In this document: piece by piece, positions 1 through 9,619 of the stretch
Numbering within the stretch: position 1 is the stretch's first letter
Layout: every line of letters begins with the position of its first letter
Translations under genes and position numbers: made by a program
Assembly (NCBI RefSeq): GCF_042675915.1
Contig: NZ_JBHTKL010000001.1
Location: forward strand, 620,001 to 684,000
DNA length: 64,000 bases
From: Thalassobacillus_A hwangdonensis
Lineage (GTDB): Bacteria; Bacillota; Bacilli; Bacillales; Halobacillaceae
Direction: 5' to 3'
Notes under the pieces: generated by a model
Seen by the model: only the letters and a program-made list of their open reading frames with translations
The model's database searches: none
Told to the model about the DNA's origin: nothing

Positions 1-1
1 C

Positions 2-1225
2 GGACTGCTGGTTTTCGTGCATGAGTGGGGACATCTCATCTTTGCAAAGCGATCTGGTATGTTAGCGAGGGAGTTCGCAATCGGCTTCGGTCCAAAGATT
101 TTTTCGTTCATGAAAAATGAGACGTTATATACGATCCGGTTGCTTCCCATTGGCGGCTACGTCCGTGTTGCCGGTGAAGATCCTGAAATCATCGAGTTGA
201 AGGCAGGCCATCATATTGGGCTGGAATTCGATGGAGCAGGAAAAGTGAATAAGATCATCGTCAATAATAAAGACAAGCACCCGGATGCACGTGTAATCGA
301 AGTCGAACATGCCGATCTCGATCATGCATTGAAGATTGTCGGTTATGAAATTGATGAAGATGAACGACTGGAGTTTGATGTAGATCCAAAAGCGTTCTTC
401 GTAATGGATGAGAAGGAAACCCAGATTGCTCCATACAATCGTCAGTTCGCTTCCAAGTCGGTTCCACAGCGTGCGATGCAGCTGTTTGCCGGTCCGATGA
501 TGAACTTCGTCCTCGCGATCATCATTTTCTTCATTCTCGGCTTGGTCCAGGGTGTTCCTGTCGATGAAGCGCGACTCGGAAAAGTTATTGAAGATTCGCC
601 TGCACAAGAAGCGGGATTACAATCGGGGGATGAAATCATTTCCGTAGATGGACAGCAAGTCTCCACTTGGGAAGGGTTTACGGAAATCGTCCGTCAGCAT
701 CCCGATCAGGAACTTACCCTTACGGTGAGCAGAAATGGAGATACCGAGGAATTGAATGTTACTCCGCAAAGCGTCCAGGAAGGGGAAGCAACCATTGGTC
801 GGATCGGTATCGAACGGGCATTTGATGAATCGTTCACGAAGACTGTCCAATTCGGATTCACTCAGACCTATGACTGGACGAAGCTGATTCTCGTCAATTT
901 AGGTAAGCTTGTCACAGGTCAATTCTCACTCGATATGCTATCAGGGCCGGTCGGAATCTATGATGCGACAGATCGTGTCGTACAGACCGGTTTCATCAAT
1001 TATATGATGTGGACTGCCATCCTGAGTATCAACCTTGGAATCGTCAATCTATTGCCGCTTCCTGCATTGGATGGCGGAAGATTGTTGTTTGTCGGTCTAG
1101 AAGCTGTAAGAGGAAAGCCGATCGATCCACAAAAAGAGGGAATCGTCCACTTTATTGGATTCGCCTTGTTGATGCTGCTGATGCTGGTCGTTACCTGGAA
1201 CGATATCCAGCGACTTTTCTTGTAA
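2..1225 (+). CDS. rasP: Site-2 intramembrane metalloprotease RasP/RseP (5' end outside window)
   Basis: Membrane-embedded zinc protease that performs the second cut of regulated intramembrane proteolysis; in B. subtilis it degrades the anti-sigma factor RsiW and remnants of other membrane proteins. The open frame continues to the left edge, so the N-terminus is missing. A GTG at 17 sits inside the HExxH zinc motif (HEWGH, bases 20-34) and cannot be the real start. A PDZ-like region follows (about 560-780), then membrane segments and the second zinc-ligand motif in LPALDGG (about 1057-1077). Only about 15 residues are lost compared with family members. A terminator separates it from proS. Identity is clear from motifs and from its place before proS and polC. 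Confidence 0.96.
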   Translation, partial: GLLVFVHEWGHLIFAKRSGMLAREFAIGFGPKIFSFMKNETLYTIRLLPIGGYVRVAGEDPEIIELKAGHHIGLEFDGAGKVNKIIVNNKDKHPDARVIEVEHADLDHALKIVGYEIDEDERLEFDVDPKAFFVMDEKETQIAPYNRQFASKSVPQRAMQLFAGPMMNFVLAIIIFFILGLVQGVPVDEARLGKVIEDSPAQEAGLQSGDEIISVDGQQVSTWEGFTEIVRQHPDQELTLTVSRNGDTEELNVTPQSVQEGEATIGRIGIERAFDESFTKTVQFGFTQTYDWTKLILVNLGKLVTGQFSLDMLSGPVGIYDATDRVVQTGFINYMMWTAILSINLGIVNLLPLPALDGGRLLFVGLEAVRGKPIDPQKEGIVHFIGFALLMLLMLVVTWNDIQRLFL

Positions 1226-1237
1226 AAACATATTCAG

Positions 1238-1279
1238 AGCTGGGAGTATTTCATATGAAACTTATACTTCCAGCTTTTT
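1238..1279 (+). terminator. Terminator between rasP and proS
   Basis: A 12-bp stem (1238-1249 with 1264-1275, one G-T pair) is followed by TTTTT at 1275-1279. It lies 13 bases after the rasP stop and ends 27 bases before the proS start. Confidence 0.75.
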
Positions 1280-1306
1280 CAACTTATCGTATTGGGGTGT
1301 AAAGAA

Positions 1307-3007
1307 ATGAAACAAAGTGAAATGTTATTACCTACGTTACGCGAGGTACCTGCAGATGCTGAAATAAAAAGTCATCAGCTATTGATGCGTGCCGGTTATA
1401 TCCGCCAGATCGCTTCAGGTATTTACAGTTACTTGCCTCTTGGAAGGAAAGTACTTAGAAAAGTAGAAGAAATCGTCAGAGAAGAGATGGATAAAGCAGG
1501 GGCTCATGAAATGCTGATGGCAGCGATGCAGCCGGCTGAACTTTGGAAAGAGACTGGACGCTGGAACACATTCGGTCCGGAATTGATGCGTCTTCATGAC
1601 AGGCACGACCGCGAATTCGCCTTGGGAGCTACCCATGAAGAGGTCATCACAAGCATCATCAGGGATGAAGTAAACAGCTATAAGAAACTTCCGTTGACGG
1701 TCTATCAGATCCAAAGCAAATTCCGTGATGAAAAACGCCCTAGGTTCGGTCTGTTGCGCGGCAGAGAATTTCTGATGAAGGATGCGTACTCCTTCCATGA
1801 ATCTTACGAATGTCTGGATGGTACATATCAGAAGATGTTCGATGCGTACTCTAATATCTTCCGCCGCTGCGGGCTTAACTTCCGTGCTGTTGTGGCTGAT
1901 TCAGGTGCGATGGGTGGAAAAGATACCCACGAATTCATGGTGCTCTCTGAAGTTGGGGAAGATACGATCGCTTATTCGGATACTTCGTCCTACGCTGCAA
2001 ATATCGAAATGGCACCGGTGATCACCACTTATGAGAAGTCAGATGAGTCATTAAAGGAACTGGATAAAGTATCCACTCCTGACCAGAAGACAATGAAGCA
2101 GGTGGCGGATTTCCTTGGACATGAACTACAGGAAGGAATCAAAGCGATTCTGTTCAAGGTCGATGAAGCGTTTGTCATGGTGCTGACTCGTGGCGATCAT
2201 GAAGTGAATGATGTGAAACTTAAGAACCTGTTCGATGCAGGATATATCGATTTAGCAACAGAGGAAGACACACGCCGCCTGTTAGGGACAGGGTTCGGTT
2301 CTCTTGGTCCGATTGGTGTGTCAGATGAAGTGGAAGTTGTCGCTGATTTCGCAGTAGAAGCATTGGTCAATGCATCATGCGGAGCGAATGAAGAAGGATA
2401 CCACTATACGAACGTCAATCCTGGAAGAGATTTTGAGGTTTCCAAATACGCTGACCTACGATTTATCGAAGAGGGTGATCCATCCCCGGATGGTGAAGGC
2501 ACGATTAAGTTTGCACGTGGAATCGAAGTTGGACATGTGTTCAAACTTGGAAAATTCTATACAGATAAAATGAATGCATCATTCCTGAATGATCAAGGTA
2601 AAGCGACAACGATGCTCATGGGCTGCTATGGGATTGGAGTTTCACGTACACTAGCATCCATCGTAGAGCAGTATCATGATGATAACGGCATTACCTGGCC
2701 AGCGAATGTCGCTCCATTCCAGGTGCATCTTCTTTCTTTGAATCCAAAGAAAGAAGAACAGTTGCAACTTGCTGATCAGTTATACAGCCAACTGCAGGAA
2801 GCAGGGATTGAAGTGCTGTACGACGACAGGAAGGAACGTGCGGGAGTTAAGTTTGCAGACAGCGATCTGATCGGTATTCCATTACGTATTACCGTAGGCA
2901 AGCAGGCTGGTGAAGGCGTCGTAGAATTCAAAGTAAGAGCTTCCGGCGAACAGTCCGACATTGAAAGTGGACAAGTAATCACTAAAATCAGAGAAATGCT
3001 TTCCTGA
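1307..3007 (+). CDS. proS: Prolyl-tRNA synthetase
   Basis: Class II aminoacyl-tRNA synthetase that charges tRNA-Pro in the cytoplasm. The start is taken as the ATG at 1307 (MKQSEML), 8 bases after the GGGGTG ribosome binding site at 1293-1298; a TTG at 1292 is in frame but has no site of its own. The protein has 566 residues, the bacterial long form. It carries a class II core near the N-terminus (TLREVPADAE, RAGYIRQIASG; motif 2 around FRDEKRPRFGLLRGREF), an inserted YbaK-like editing domain in the middle (about 225-410) and an anticodon-binding domain at the C-terminus (YDDRKERAGVKFADSDLIG). No T-box leader is visible upstream. Confidence 0.97.
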   Translation: MKQSEMLLPTLREVPADAEIKSHQLLMRAGYIRQIASGIYSYLPLGRKVLRKVEEIVREEMDKAGAHEMLMAAMQPAELWKETGRWNTFGPELMRLHDRHDREFALGATHEEVITSIIRDEVNSYKKLPLTVYQIQSKFRDEKRPRFGLLRGREFLMKDAYSFHESYECLDGTYQKMFDAYSNIFRRCGLNFRAVVADSGAMGGKDTHEFMVLSEVGEDTIAYSDTSSYAANIEMAPVITTYEKSDESLKELDKVSTPDQKTMKQVADFLGHELQEGIKAILFKVDEAFVMVLTRGDHEVNDVKLKNLFDAGYIDLATEEDTRRLLGTGFGSLGPIGVSDEVEVVADFAVEALVNASCGANEEGYHYTNVNPGRDFEVSKYADLRFIEEGDPSPDGEGTIKFARGIEVGHVFKLGKFYTDKMNASFLNDQGKATTMLMGCYGIGVSRTLASIVEQYHDDNGITWPANVAPFQVHLLSLNPKKEEQLQLADQLYSQLQEAGIEVLYDDRKERAGVKFADSDLIGIPLRITVGKQAGEGVVEFKVRASGEQSDIESGQVITKIREMLS

Positions 3008-3036
3008 TTAAACCGGATGTTTATCCATTTATGCTG

Positions 3037-3045
3037 TGATAAAAT
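3037..3045 (+). promoter_or_regulatory. Candidate extended -10 promoter upstream of polC
   Basis: TGATAAAAT fits the TGn-TAAAAT extended -10 pattern in the proS-polC gap; no good -35 is visible. It lies upstream of a terminator-like hairpin at 3072-3109, so transcripts from it would be short unless they read through to polC. Confidence 0.35.
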
Positions 3046-3071
3046 GAAAGTATGATCAAAAGAGTAAGACC

Positions 3072-3109
3072 TACCCTTGCTTGGTACTTGAGGCGAGGGT
3101 ATATTTTTT
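3072..3109 (+). terminator. Terminator after proS, upstream of polC
   Basis: The stem pairs 3072-3080 (TACCCTTGC) with 3093-3101 (GCGAGGGTA), one G-T pair, followed by a T run at 3104-3109. It lies 65 bases after the proS stop and ends 69 bases before polC. Confidence 0.7.
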
Positions 3110-3177
3110 GTACACGTACCGCACGATGCGACATTCATCGATAAGGACGATCCAATGTTTGATGGGGAGGAAACACC

Positions 3178-6100
3178 ATGGCCGTTTCAAACCGTGAAAA
3201 AATGGAATTGTTGATCGAACAGATCCAGTTCCCCTCAGATTTAGCAGAAACACACCTGAAGAACAGCAGGTTACAGAAGCTCGAAGTTTTCCGTCAAAAC
3301 AAATGCTGGCATTTCCATTTCGAGATGGAATATGCATTGCCTCCTTCTGTATATGAATTGTTTATTACGAAGCTGCAGGAGGGTTTCAGGCATATAGCTT
3401 CGGTGGACTGGACCATCCATACGACTACGAAAGAAATCCAGGTGGATGAACTGACTGGTTATTGGAGATGTTTCATTCAATCTGTGCCTAAGCTTTCACC
3501 TGCTTATAAAGACTTGTTGTTACAGCAGCAACCAGAGATAAACGGTAATAAGATTATGTTAACTTGTAGGAATGAGGCGGAGAGTCATGCGATTCAGAAG
3601 AAATTGCATGAACCCCTCAGTCTATTTTGTAAGAAGGCTGGGATTCAGTCTTGCATGATCACAACCAAGGTTAAGGATCAGCAGGAAGAAATCAAGAAAT
3701 TCCAGGAACTGAAGAAGAAAGAAGACGAGTTGTTCGTCCAGCGCGAGATTCAGAAAAAAGAAGAACGTCAGAAGCAGCAGCAGTCCCAGGAACATCAGGG
3801 ACCGATCGAGATCGGATACCCGATCCAGGAACAACCGGATCTTATGCGCGACATCCAGGAAGAGGAGCGCCGCAAAGTCGTCCAGGGCCATGTGTTCGAC
3901 GTAGACATAAAAGAACTCCGGTCAGGACGCCATCTATTGCTGTTGAAAGTGACCGACTATACCGACTCCTTCTCAATCAAGATGTTTTCTCGGGGGGATG
4001 ATCATGCAGAGCAATTCAAAGCGATCAAAAAAGGTATGTGGATCAAGGCTCGTGGTGGAATCCAGACGGACAACTTCACCCATGAACTGACAATGATGGC
4101 GAATGACATCAATGAAGTGAAGCCGCTGCTGCGAATGGATGAAGCAGAGGAAGGGCAAAAGCGTGTCGAATTGCATGCACACACGACGATGAGTCAGATG
4201 GATGCTCCTGTAGCACCATCCAGATTGATTGAAACTGCAGCGAGGTGGGGACATGAGGCAATCGCCATCACAGACCACGCTGGCGTGCAGGCGTATCCTG
4301 ATGCGCATGCGGCTGGAAGTAAAAACGGCATCAAAATCCTCTATGGAGTCGAGGCTAACTTGGTGGATGATGGAGTTCCAATCGCATATGAGGTTCAGGA
4401 CAGAGACCTGACCGAGGGAACGTATATCGTTTTTGACGTGGAAACGACAGGACTATCAGCAGTCTATGACAAAATCATTGAACTGGCCGCTGTAAAACTG
4501 AGAGACGGTGAGATTGTCGATCGGTTTGAAGCTTTCGCCAACCCGCATCATCCATTATCCCAAACGACGATTGAGTTGACAGGTATCACGGATGACATGG
4601 TTAAAGATGCACCGGAAATAGAAGAAGTGCTGAAAGACTTCCACCAATGGATGGGAGACGACATCCTTGTCGCACATAATGCAAGCTTTGATATGGGCTT
4701 CCTGAATACAGGTCTGAAACGGATCGGCCTCGGCAAGTGTGAAAATCCGGTCATAGACACGCTTGAACTGGCAAGGTTCCTTGTGCCTGAGTTGAAGAAC
4801 CATCGTTTGAATACGTTATGTAAGTTTTTCGATGTAGAGCTCACACAGCACCACCGTGCCATCTATGATGCTGAGGCGACAGGCTATCTATTGTGTAAGC
4901 TGTTGAAAAAAGCATTCGAACGCAATATTACCAATCATAAGAATCTTAATGATTATATGGGAGAAGGAAATGCTTATCAGCGCTCCAGACCTTCCCATTG
5001 CACACTGCTCGCAACTGATTCGACTGGATTGAAGAACATTTACAAGCTTGTCTCACTTGCACATGTAGATTACTTCTATAGAGTACCGAGAATTCCCCGC
5101 TCCAAACTTGTCCAGCACCGAGAGGGAATCATCATCGGTTCCGGCTGTGACAAAGGCGAAGTGTTCGAGACGATGATGCAGAAATCTGAGGAAGAAGCTG
5201 AGAAGGTAGCAGAGTTCTATGATTATATTGAAATTCAGCCTCCTGGTAACTATCATCACCTGATTGAGAAAGAACTCGTCCAGAACGAAGCTCAAATCTA
5301 TGATATTTTGAAAAAACTGATCGCCATGGCAGAGCGGATGGGTAAAAAAGCGGTCGTAACAGGGAATACACATTATATCGACCCACATGAAAAAATGTAC
5401 AGACAGATCCTTATCTCATCCCAGAACGGGAATCCGCTCAACCGTCAGACTTTACCGGATGTGCATTTCAAGACAACGACCGAACTGCTTGAGGAATTTT
5501 CCTTCCTCGGTAAAGAAAAAGCACAGGAAGTAGTAGTGACGAATACACAGGCAGTCGCTGCGATGATCGGTGAAGTATCTCCGATCAAAGATGATCTTTT
5601 CACCCCTAATATCGAAGGGGCCGATCAGGAAATCAGGGAAATGTCCTATAACCGGGCGAGAAGCATCTATGGGGATGATTTGCCTGAACTGGTAGAGAAA
5701 AGACTTGAGAAGGAACTCGACAGTATCATCGGACACGGTTTCGCGGTCATCTATCTGATCTCCCAGAAGCTCGTTAAAAAATCGCTGGATGACGGATACC
5801 TGGTAGGTTCACGTGGGTCGGTCGGTTCTTCTTTCGTCGCGACGATGACGGAAATAACCGAAGTGAACCCGTTGCCGCCGCATTATGTATGCGGCTCATG
5901 CCGCCATCATGAATTCTTCACGGATGGATCGATCGGAAGCGGGTTCGACCTGCCTGAGAAAGATTGTCCGAAATGTGGAGAAGCCTATAAAAAGGATGGG
6001 CAGGACATTCCCTTCGAAACCTTCCTCGGTTTCAAAGGGGATAAAGTTCCCGATATCGACTTGAACTTCTCCGGTGAGTATCAGCCGCACGCCCATAACT

Positions 6101-7470
6101 ATACGAAAGTACTGTTCGGTGAAGATAAAGTGTTCCGTGCAGGTACGATCGGTACCATTGCCGAAAAGACAGCATATGGCTATGTGAAGGGATACGCCGG
6201 TGATCGTCAGCTGCAGTACCGGAATGCGGAAATCGACCGACTAGTGCAAGGCTGTACTGGTGTGAAACGGACAAGCGGTCAGCACCCTGGAGGAATCATC
6301 GTTGTACCTGATGATAAGGAAATCTATGATTTCACGCCGATTCAATTCCCGGCAGATGACAATAAATCAGAGTGGAAGACAACCCATTTCGACTTCCATT
6401 CCATCCATGATAACCTGCTTAAATTGGATATACTCGGACACGATGATCCGACAGTCATCCGCATGCTTCAGGATTTAAGTGGGATCGACCAGAAAGAGAT
6501 CCCTGTCGATGACCCGGAAGTTATGAAGATCTTCAGTGGACCGGAAGCACTCGGAGTGACTGCCGATCAGATCATGTGTAAAACAGGAACCCTGGGTGTA
6601 CCTGAATTCGGTACACGGTTCGTGCGCCAGATGCTTGAAGATACGAAGCCGAGCACCTTTGCAGAACTTGTCATCATTTCAGGATTATCCCACGGTACAG
6701 ATGTATGGCTCGGAAATGCCCAGGAACTGATCAACGATGGCATCTGTTCACTTCCCGAGGTAATCGGTTGCCGTGATGATATCATGGTCTATCTGATGCA
6801 CCAGGGCCTTGAACCTTCGCTGGCATTTAAAATCATGGAGTTCGTCCGTAAAGGTAAAGGACTTCAAGATGAATGGATAGAAGAAATGAAGAAACACGGT
6901 GTTCCAGACTGGTATATCGACTCCTGTAAAAAGATCAAGTACATGTTCCCGAAAGCGCACGCTGCCGCATATGTACTGATGGCTGTCAGGATCGCTTATT
7001 TCAAAGTCCATTACCCGATCTATTTTTATGCAGCGTACTTCACTGTACGTGCAAGTGATTTTGAATTAGAGACGATGGTCAAAGGTTCTTCTGCAATCAA
7101 AGCTCGCATCGCGGAAATCAATGAAAAAGGAAATGATGCGTCACCTAAAGAAAAGAGTCTTCTTACCGTACTTGAATTGTCTCTTGAAATGTGTGAACGT
7201 GGGTATTCTTTCAAAAATGTCGACTTGTATCGATCTAGCCCGACGGACTTCCTTGTAGAAGACAATGCGTTGATTCCTCCATTCAATGCTGTGGATGGTC
7301 TTGGTACGAATGCGGCATTGAATATTGATAAAGCAAGAGAAGACGGAGAATTCCTGTCAAAGCAGGATCTAAGAGAACGCAGCCGCATCTCGAAGACCGT
7401 ATTGGAATACCTGGATTCACAAGGATGCTTGGAAGGAATGCCGGAAGAGAATCAGCTCTCTCTCTTCTAA
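3178..7470 (+). CDS. polC: DNA polymerase III alpha subunit, PolC type
   Basis: Main replicative DNA polymerase of low-GC Gram-positives, with built-in 3'-5' proofreading. It has 1430 residues, typical of PolC. Order of domains: an N-terminal region with a charged, Gln/Glu/Lys-rich stretch (about 165-225), an OB domain (about 235-320), a split PHP domain (VELHAHTTMSQMD, about 330), an inserted DEDD-type exonuclease (FDVETTGL about 418; HNASFDMGFL about 500), and the C-family polymerase core. The core includes a Cys4 zinc motif (CGSCRHHE ... CPKCGEA, about 905-940) and PDIDLNFSG, which carries catalytic aspartates. ATG at 3178 has GGGGAGG at 3164-3170 upstream. Downstream spacing suggests the next operon has its own promoter. 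Confidence 0.98.
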   Translation: MAVSNREKMELLIEQIQFPSDLAETHLKNSRLQKLEVFRQNKCWHFHFEMEYALPPSVYELFITKLQEGFRHIASVDWTIHTTTKEIQVDELTGYWRCFIQSVPKLSPAYKDLLLQQQPEINGNKIMLTCRNEAESHAIQKKLHEPLSLFCKKAGIQSCMITTKVKDQQEEIKKFQELKKKEDELFVQREIQKKEERQKQQQSQEHQGPIEIGYPIQEQPDLMRDIQEEERRKVVQGHVFDVDIKELRSGRHLLLLKVTDYTDSFSIKMFSRGDDHAEQFKAIKKGMWIKARGGIQTDNFTHELTMMANDINEVKPLLRMDEAEEGQKRVELHAHTTMSQMDAPVAPSRLIETAARWGHEAIAITDHAGVQAYPDAHAAGSKNGIKILYGVEANLVDDGVPIAYEVQDRDLTEGTYIVFDVETTGLSAVYDKIIELAAVKLRDGEIVDRFEAFANPHHPLSQTTIELTGITDDMVKDAPEIEEVLKDFHQWMGDDILVAHNASFDMGFLNTGLKRIGLGKCENPVIDTLELARFLVPELKNHRLNTLCKFFDVELTQHHRAIYDAEATGYLLCKLLKKAFERNITNHKNLNDYMGEGNAYQRSRPSHCTLLATDSTGLKNIYKLVSLAHVDYFYRVPRIPRSKLVQHREGIIIGSGCDKGEVFETMMQKSEEEAEKVAEFYDYIEIQPPGNYHHLIEKELVQNEAQIYDILKKLIAMAERMGKKAVVTGNTHYIDPHEKMYRQILISSQNGNPLNRQTLPDVHFKTTTELLEEFSFLGKEKAQEVVVTNTQAVAAMIGEVSPIKDDLFTPNIEGADQEIREMSYNRARSIYGDDLPELVEKRLEKELDSIIGHGFAVIYLISQKLVKKSLDDGYLVGSRGSVGSSFVATMTEITEVNPLPPHYVCGSCRHHEFFTDGSIGSGFDLPEKDCPKCGEAYKKDGQDIPFETFLGFKGDKVPDIDLNFSGEYQPHAHNYTKVLFGEDKVFRAGTIGTIAEKTAYGYVKGYAGDRQLQYRNAEIDRLVQGCTGVKRTSGQHPGGIIVVPDDKEIYDFTPIQFPADDNKSEWKTTHFDFHSIHDNLLKLDILGHDDPTVIRMLQDLSGIDQKEIPVDDPEVMKIFSGPEALGVTADQIMCKTGTLGVPEFGTRFVRQMLEDTKPSTFAELVIISGLSHGTDVWLGNAQELINDGICSLPEVIGCRDDIMVYLMHQGLEPSLAFKIMEFVRKGKGLQDEWIEEMKKHGVPDWYIDSCKKIKYMFPKAHAAAYVLMAVRIAYFKVHYPIYFYAAYFTVRASDFELETMVKGSSAIKARIAEINEKGNDASPKEKSLLTVLELSLEMCERGYSFKNVDLYRSSPTDFLVEDNALIPPFNAVDGLGTNAALNIDKAREDGEFLSKQDLRERSRISKTVLEYLDSQGCLEGMPEENQLSLF

Positions 7471-7492
7471 ACAGTGGTAACAGTGGGCTTTC

Positions 7493-7521
7493 TTGCAAAA
7501 AAAAGGTACGTATGGTATATT
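7493..7521 (+). promoter_or_regulatory. Sigma-A promoter of the rimP-nusA-infB operon
   Basis: -35 TTGCAA (7493-7498), 17-bp spacer, -10 TATATT (7516-7521) with a TGG just before it, so it also has an extended -10. It is 23 bases after the polC stop. Transcription would start near 7528, giving a leader of about 200 bases. Confidence 0.7.
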
Positions 7522-7553
7522 TTTAAATGGCTAGAGTAATGATACGTGACGAC

Positions 7554-7643
7554 CGAAAGAGTGGGGCAACCCACTCTTTCGTATTATCCATAGAAAGTAT
7601 GGAAACGGTTCTCTTTTCACTCGCACTACACTAGTTGTAGTGC
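7554..7643 (+). promoter_or_regulatory. Structured leader with two perfect hairpins upstream of rimP
   Basis: The 262-base polC-rimP gap holds two hairpins. The first is a 12-bp perfect stem, 7554-7565 with 7570-7581, closed by a GCAA tetraloop. The second is an 8-bp perfect stem, GCACTACA 7623-7630 with TGTAGTGC 7636-7643. Neither is followed by a T run, so they look like leader RNA structures rather than terminators. Function is inference. Confidence 0.5.
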
Positions 7644-7732
7644 AGTATTTATGTAAGCGATAAATCATTTACCATTCTTATAGGATATGCAAATGAATGA
7701 GATACTAATTCTAACTTGAAGGAGGGCATGGT

Positions 7733-8206
7733 ATGGGAAAGAATGTTACAACAGTCACTGAAGAAATGGTCCAGCCGATTTTGGAACAGATGGACCTCGA
7801 GCTGGTCGATATCGAGTTCAAAAAAGAAGGGAAGAACTGGTTCCTTCGTGTTTTTGTCGATAAAGAAGGCGGTGTAGACATCGAAGAATGCGGCCGCGTT
7901 TCGGAACAGCTCAGTGAAAAGCTGGATGAAACGGACCCGGTTGAGTTCCCTTACTTTCTTGAAGTGTCTTCGCCGGGGGCAGAACGACCTCTTAAGAAGA
8001 AAGAAGACTTCAGGAGGCATGTCGGACATCGGGTCTATATCAAGCTCTACGAACCGATGGAAGGTGAAAAGGAAATCGAAGGGGATCTTACATCCTTTGA
8101 GAATGATACAGCTACCGTCGAAATGAAAATCAAAACGAGAACGAAAACATTTGAAATTCCTTATGAAAAGATAGCTAAAGCCCGATTGGCTGTAAGCTTT
8201 AACTAA
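7733..8206 (+). CDS. rimP: Ribosome maturation factor RimP
   Basis: Assists assembly of the 30S ribosomal subunit. The 157-residue product has the two-domain RimP layout: an N-terminal alpha/beta domain (LELVDIEFKKEGKNWFLRVF, then VDIEECGRVSEQLSEKLDE and the conserved EVSSPGAERPLKK near residue 80) and a C-terminal SH3-like barrel. The ATG at 7733 follows GGAGGG at 7721-7726; an ATG at 7728 is out of frame. It is the first gene of the nusA-infB operon, the usual position, and ends 18 bases before the nusA start codon. Confidence 0.95.
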   Translation: MGKNVTTVTEEMVQPILEQMDLELVDIEFKKEGKNWFLRVFVDKEGGVDIEECGRVSEQLSEKLDETDPVEFPYFLEVSSPGAERPLKKKEDFRRHVGHRVYIKLYEPMEGEKEIEGDLTSFENDTATVEMKIKTRTKTFEIPYEKIAKARLAVSFN

Positions 8207-8224
8207 TAAAGGGGGAGAAGACAG

Positions 8225-9334
8225 TTGAGCAACGAACTTTTTGAAGCAATACAGTATCTGGAGAAAGAGAAGGGAATCAACAAAGATGTCCTGATCGATG
8301 CTCTTGAGGCTGCGCTGATTTCAGCTTACAAAAAGAATTTCAATTCCGCTTCCAATGTGCGGGTGGATTTGAATGAAGAGGCTGGATCCATGAAAGTGTA
8401 TGCAAGAAAGAACGTAGTAGATGAAGTGATGGATCCACAGGAAGAAATCTCGGTGGAAGACGCCAAAGAAATCGATCCGAACTATGCGATTGAAGACGTT
8501 ATTGAACTTGAAGTGACACCTAAAGATTTCGGACGAATTGCTGCTCAGGCAGCGAAACAGGTCGTTACCCAGCGTGTCCGTGAAGCGGAGCGTGGTGTCA
8601 TCTATGGTGAATTCATCGACCGCGAAGAAGATGTAATGACAGGGATCATTCAGCGAAAGGACCCTCGGTTCATTTATGTAAATCTCGGTAAGATTGAAGC
8701 GAGACTACCTGAAGCGGAACAGATGCCGACAGAAACATACGAAGTACATGATCGCTTGAAAGTTTTCATCACCAAGGTGGAAAATACAAACAAAGGTCCA
8801 CACATCTATGTTTCCAGAACGCACCCTGGTCTATTGAAGCGTCTGTTTGAAATGGAAGTTCCTGAGATTTTCGACGGTACAGTCGAAATCAAATCAGTTG
8901 CACGTGAAGCAGGTGACCGTTCCAAGATTTCTGTATATGCGGATAATGAAGAAATCGATCCGGTAGGTTCCTGTGTCGGACAGCGTGGACAGCGAGTCCA
9001 GGCGATCGTCAATGAATTGAAAGGCGAGAAGATCGATATCGTACAGTGGTCTGAAGACCCGGTGGAGTACGTGTCGAATGCACTCAGCCCGTCCAAGGTC
9101 GTCCGTGTCCTGGTCGACGAAGAGGAAAAGGCTACGACTGTCATTGTTCCTGATTATCAGTTATCATTAGCAATTGGGAAGCGCGGACAGAATGCAAGAC
9201 TTGCTGCCAAGTTGACAGGCTGGAAGATCGACATCAAGAGTGAATCAGAAGCGGCGGAAGAAGGTCTGCTTGATGATACAGCGGATGCATCTGAACAAAC
9301 TTATTCTGAGGTCGACGAAGATCTGTTCGAATAA
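8225..9334 (+). CDS. nusA: Transcription termination/antitermination factor NusA
   Basis: RNA polymerase-binding protein that modulates pausing and termination. The 369 residues give an N-terminal polymerase-binding domain (about 1-125), an S1 domain (about 135-200) and two KH domains (about 205-345; VGSCVGQRGQRVQAIVNEL and LAIGKRGQNARLAAKLTGW). The C-terminus is a short acidic tail; the acidic repeats of the E. coli protein are lacking, as is normal in Bacillota. The start is a TTG at 8225, supported by GGGGGAG at about 8211-8217 and by the Bacillus-like MSNELFEAI beginning. Confidence 0.96.
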   Translation: MSNELFEAIQYLEKEKGINKDVLIDALEAALISAYKKNFNSASNVRVDLNEEAGSMKVYARKNVVDEVMDPQEEISVEDAKEIDPNYAIEDVIELEVTPKDFGRIAAQAAKQVVTQRVREAERGVIYGEFIDREEDVMTGIIQRKDPRFIYVNLGKIEARLPEAEQMPTETYEVHDRLKVFITKVENTNKGPHIYVSRTHPGLLKRLFEMEVPEIFDGTVEIKSVAREAGDRSKISVYADNEEIDPVGSCVGQRGQRVQAIVNELKGEKIDIVQWSEDPVEYVSNALSPSKVVRVLVDEEEKATTVIVPDYQLSLAIGKRGQNARLAAKLTGWKIDIKSESEAAEEGLLDDTADASEQTYSEVDEDLFE

Positions 9335-9346
9335 GGAGGTGCTGTC

Positions 9347-9619
9347 ATGGGACGCTCTAAGAAGATACCACTAAGAAAATGTGTCGTAACCAAAGAAATG
9401 AAAGCAAAGCAGCAGCTGATTCGAGTTGTACGGAACAAAGAGGGAGAAGTCTTTGTCGATGAAACCGGCAAGATGAATGGTCGAGGCGCATATGTCTCGA
9501 AAGACCTTGACATCATCGAGAAGGCGAAGTCCCAGGATATACTCAGCCGGCAGCTGAATACCAAAGTGGACGAAATGATCTACGAGGAATTGAAAAGGTT
9601 CGCTGGTGACAAGGGATGA
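9347..9619 (+). CDS. ylxR: YlxR/RnpM family protein (RNase P modulator)
   Basis: Small basic protein of 90 residues with the family signature RKCVVTKEM near the N-terminus and NGRGAYVSKD in the middle. The B. subtilis homologue has been reported to bind RNase P RNA (RnpM). It sits between nusA and ylxQ as in nearly all Bacillaceae. ATG at 9347 has AAGGAGG at 9333-9339. Its stop overlaps the ylxQ start by 4 bases (ATGA), implying translational coupling. Confidence 0.93.
   Translation: MGRSKKIPLRKCVVTKEMKAKQQLIRVVRNKEGEVFVDETGKMNGRGAYVSKDLDIIEKAKSQDILSRQLNTKVDEMIYEELKRFAGDKG

Noticed and set aside
1226..1306. Possible T-box controlling proS
   Set aside because: The gap is 81 bases and is filled by a simple terminator; it is too short for a T-box and lacks its conserved motif.
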